This document shows positions 6,525 through 6,570 of a stretch of 6,570 nt of DNA, piece by piece. The stretch spans positions 1 to 6,570 of the forward strand of contig VXPR01000179.1 in NCBI GenBank assembly GCA_009839405.1, read 5' to 3'. The position numbers and the translations under genes were made by a program. Each line of letters starts with the position of its first letter. Position 1 is the first letter of the stretch. The notes under the pieces were generated by a model, which worked only from the letters and a program-made list of their open reading frames with translations, was not told the origin of the DNA and ran no database searches. Source of the DNA: Gammaproteobacteria bacterium. GTDB taxonomy: Bacteria; Pseudomonadota; Gammaproteobacteria; Pseudomonadales; Azotimanducaceae.

Positions 6525-6570
6525 TTCTCACCAGACCTCGTTTGCGGACGACGATGCACTCGCTGTGGCT

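Overview
The window is a compact, single-strand piece of a dcw (division and cell wall) cluster, read entirely from the minus strand. In transcription order, from high to low coordinates, it holds murD (6524-5199), ftsW (5182-3839), murC (3842-2373), ftsQ (2380-1439), ftsA (1436-207, or 1442 with the alternative start) and the first 44 codons of ftsZ (133-1, running off the window). The DNA is GC-rich. FtsZ, FtsA, FtsQ and FtsW resemble their Escherichia/Pseudomonas counterparts motif by motif, which suggests a high-GC gammaproteobacterium; a betaproteobacterium is not excluded and no finer placement is possible. I see no gene on the plus strand: the long plus-strand open frames are antisense shadows of a GC-rich coding strand.

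The genes join cytoplasmic peptidoglycan precursor synthesis (MurC adds L-Ala to UDP-MurNAc, MurD adds D-Glu) to septal glycan polymerisation (FtsW) and divisome assembly (FtsQ, FtsA, FtsZ). Packing is very tight: 16 nt between murD and ftsW, a 4-nt GTGA overlap ftsW/murC, an 8-nt overlap murC/ftsQ and a contact or ATGA overlap ftsQ/ftsA. This fits one polycistronic message with translational coupling. The only real spacer is the 73 nt between ftsA and ftsZ, which carries a small hairpin and a good ftsZ ribosome binding site.

Two things depart from the textbook proteobacterial order. The slot between ftsW and murC, where murG normally sits, is empty, and so is the slot between murC and ftsQ, where murB and/or ddl usually sit. 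Both junctions are clean start/stop overlaps, so this looks like true gene order rather than damaged genes. Second, FtsQ has an unusually long C-terminal tail built partly from two in-frame 45-bp repeats that contain a short palindrome, followed by a small Cys/His cluster. All catalytic and binding motifs I checked in the enzymes are intact. I found no mobile element, CRISPR array, RNA gene or new multi-gene system.
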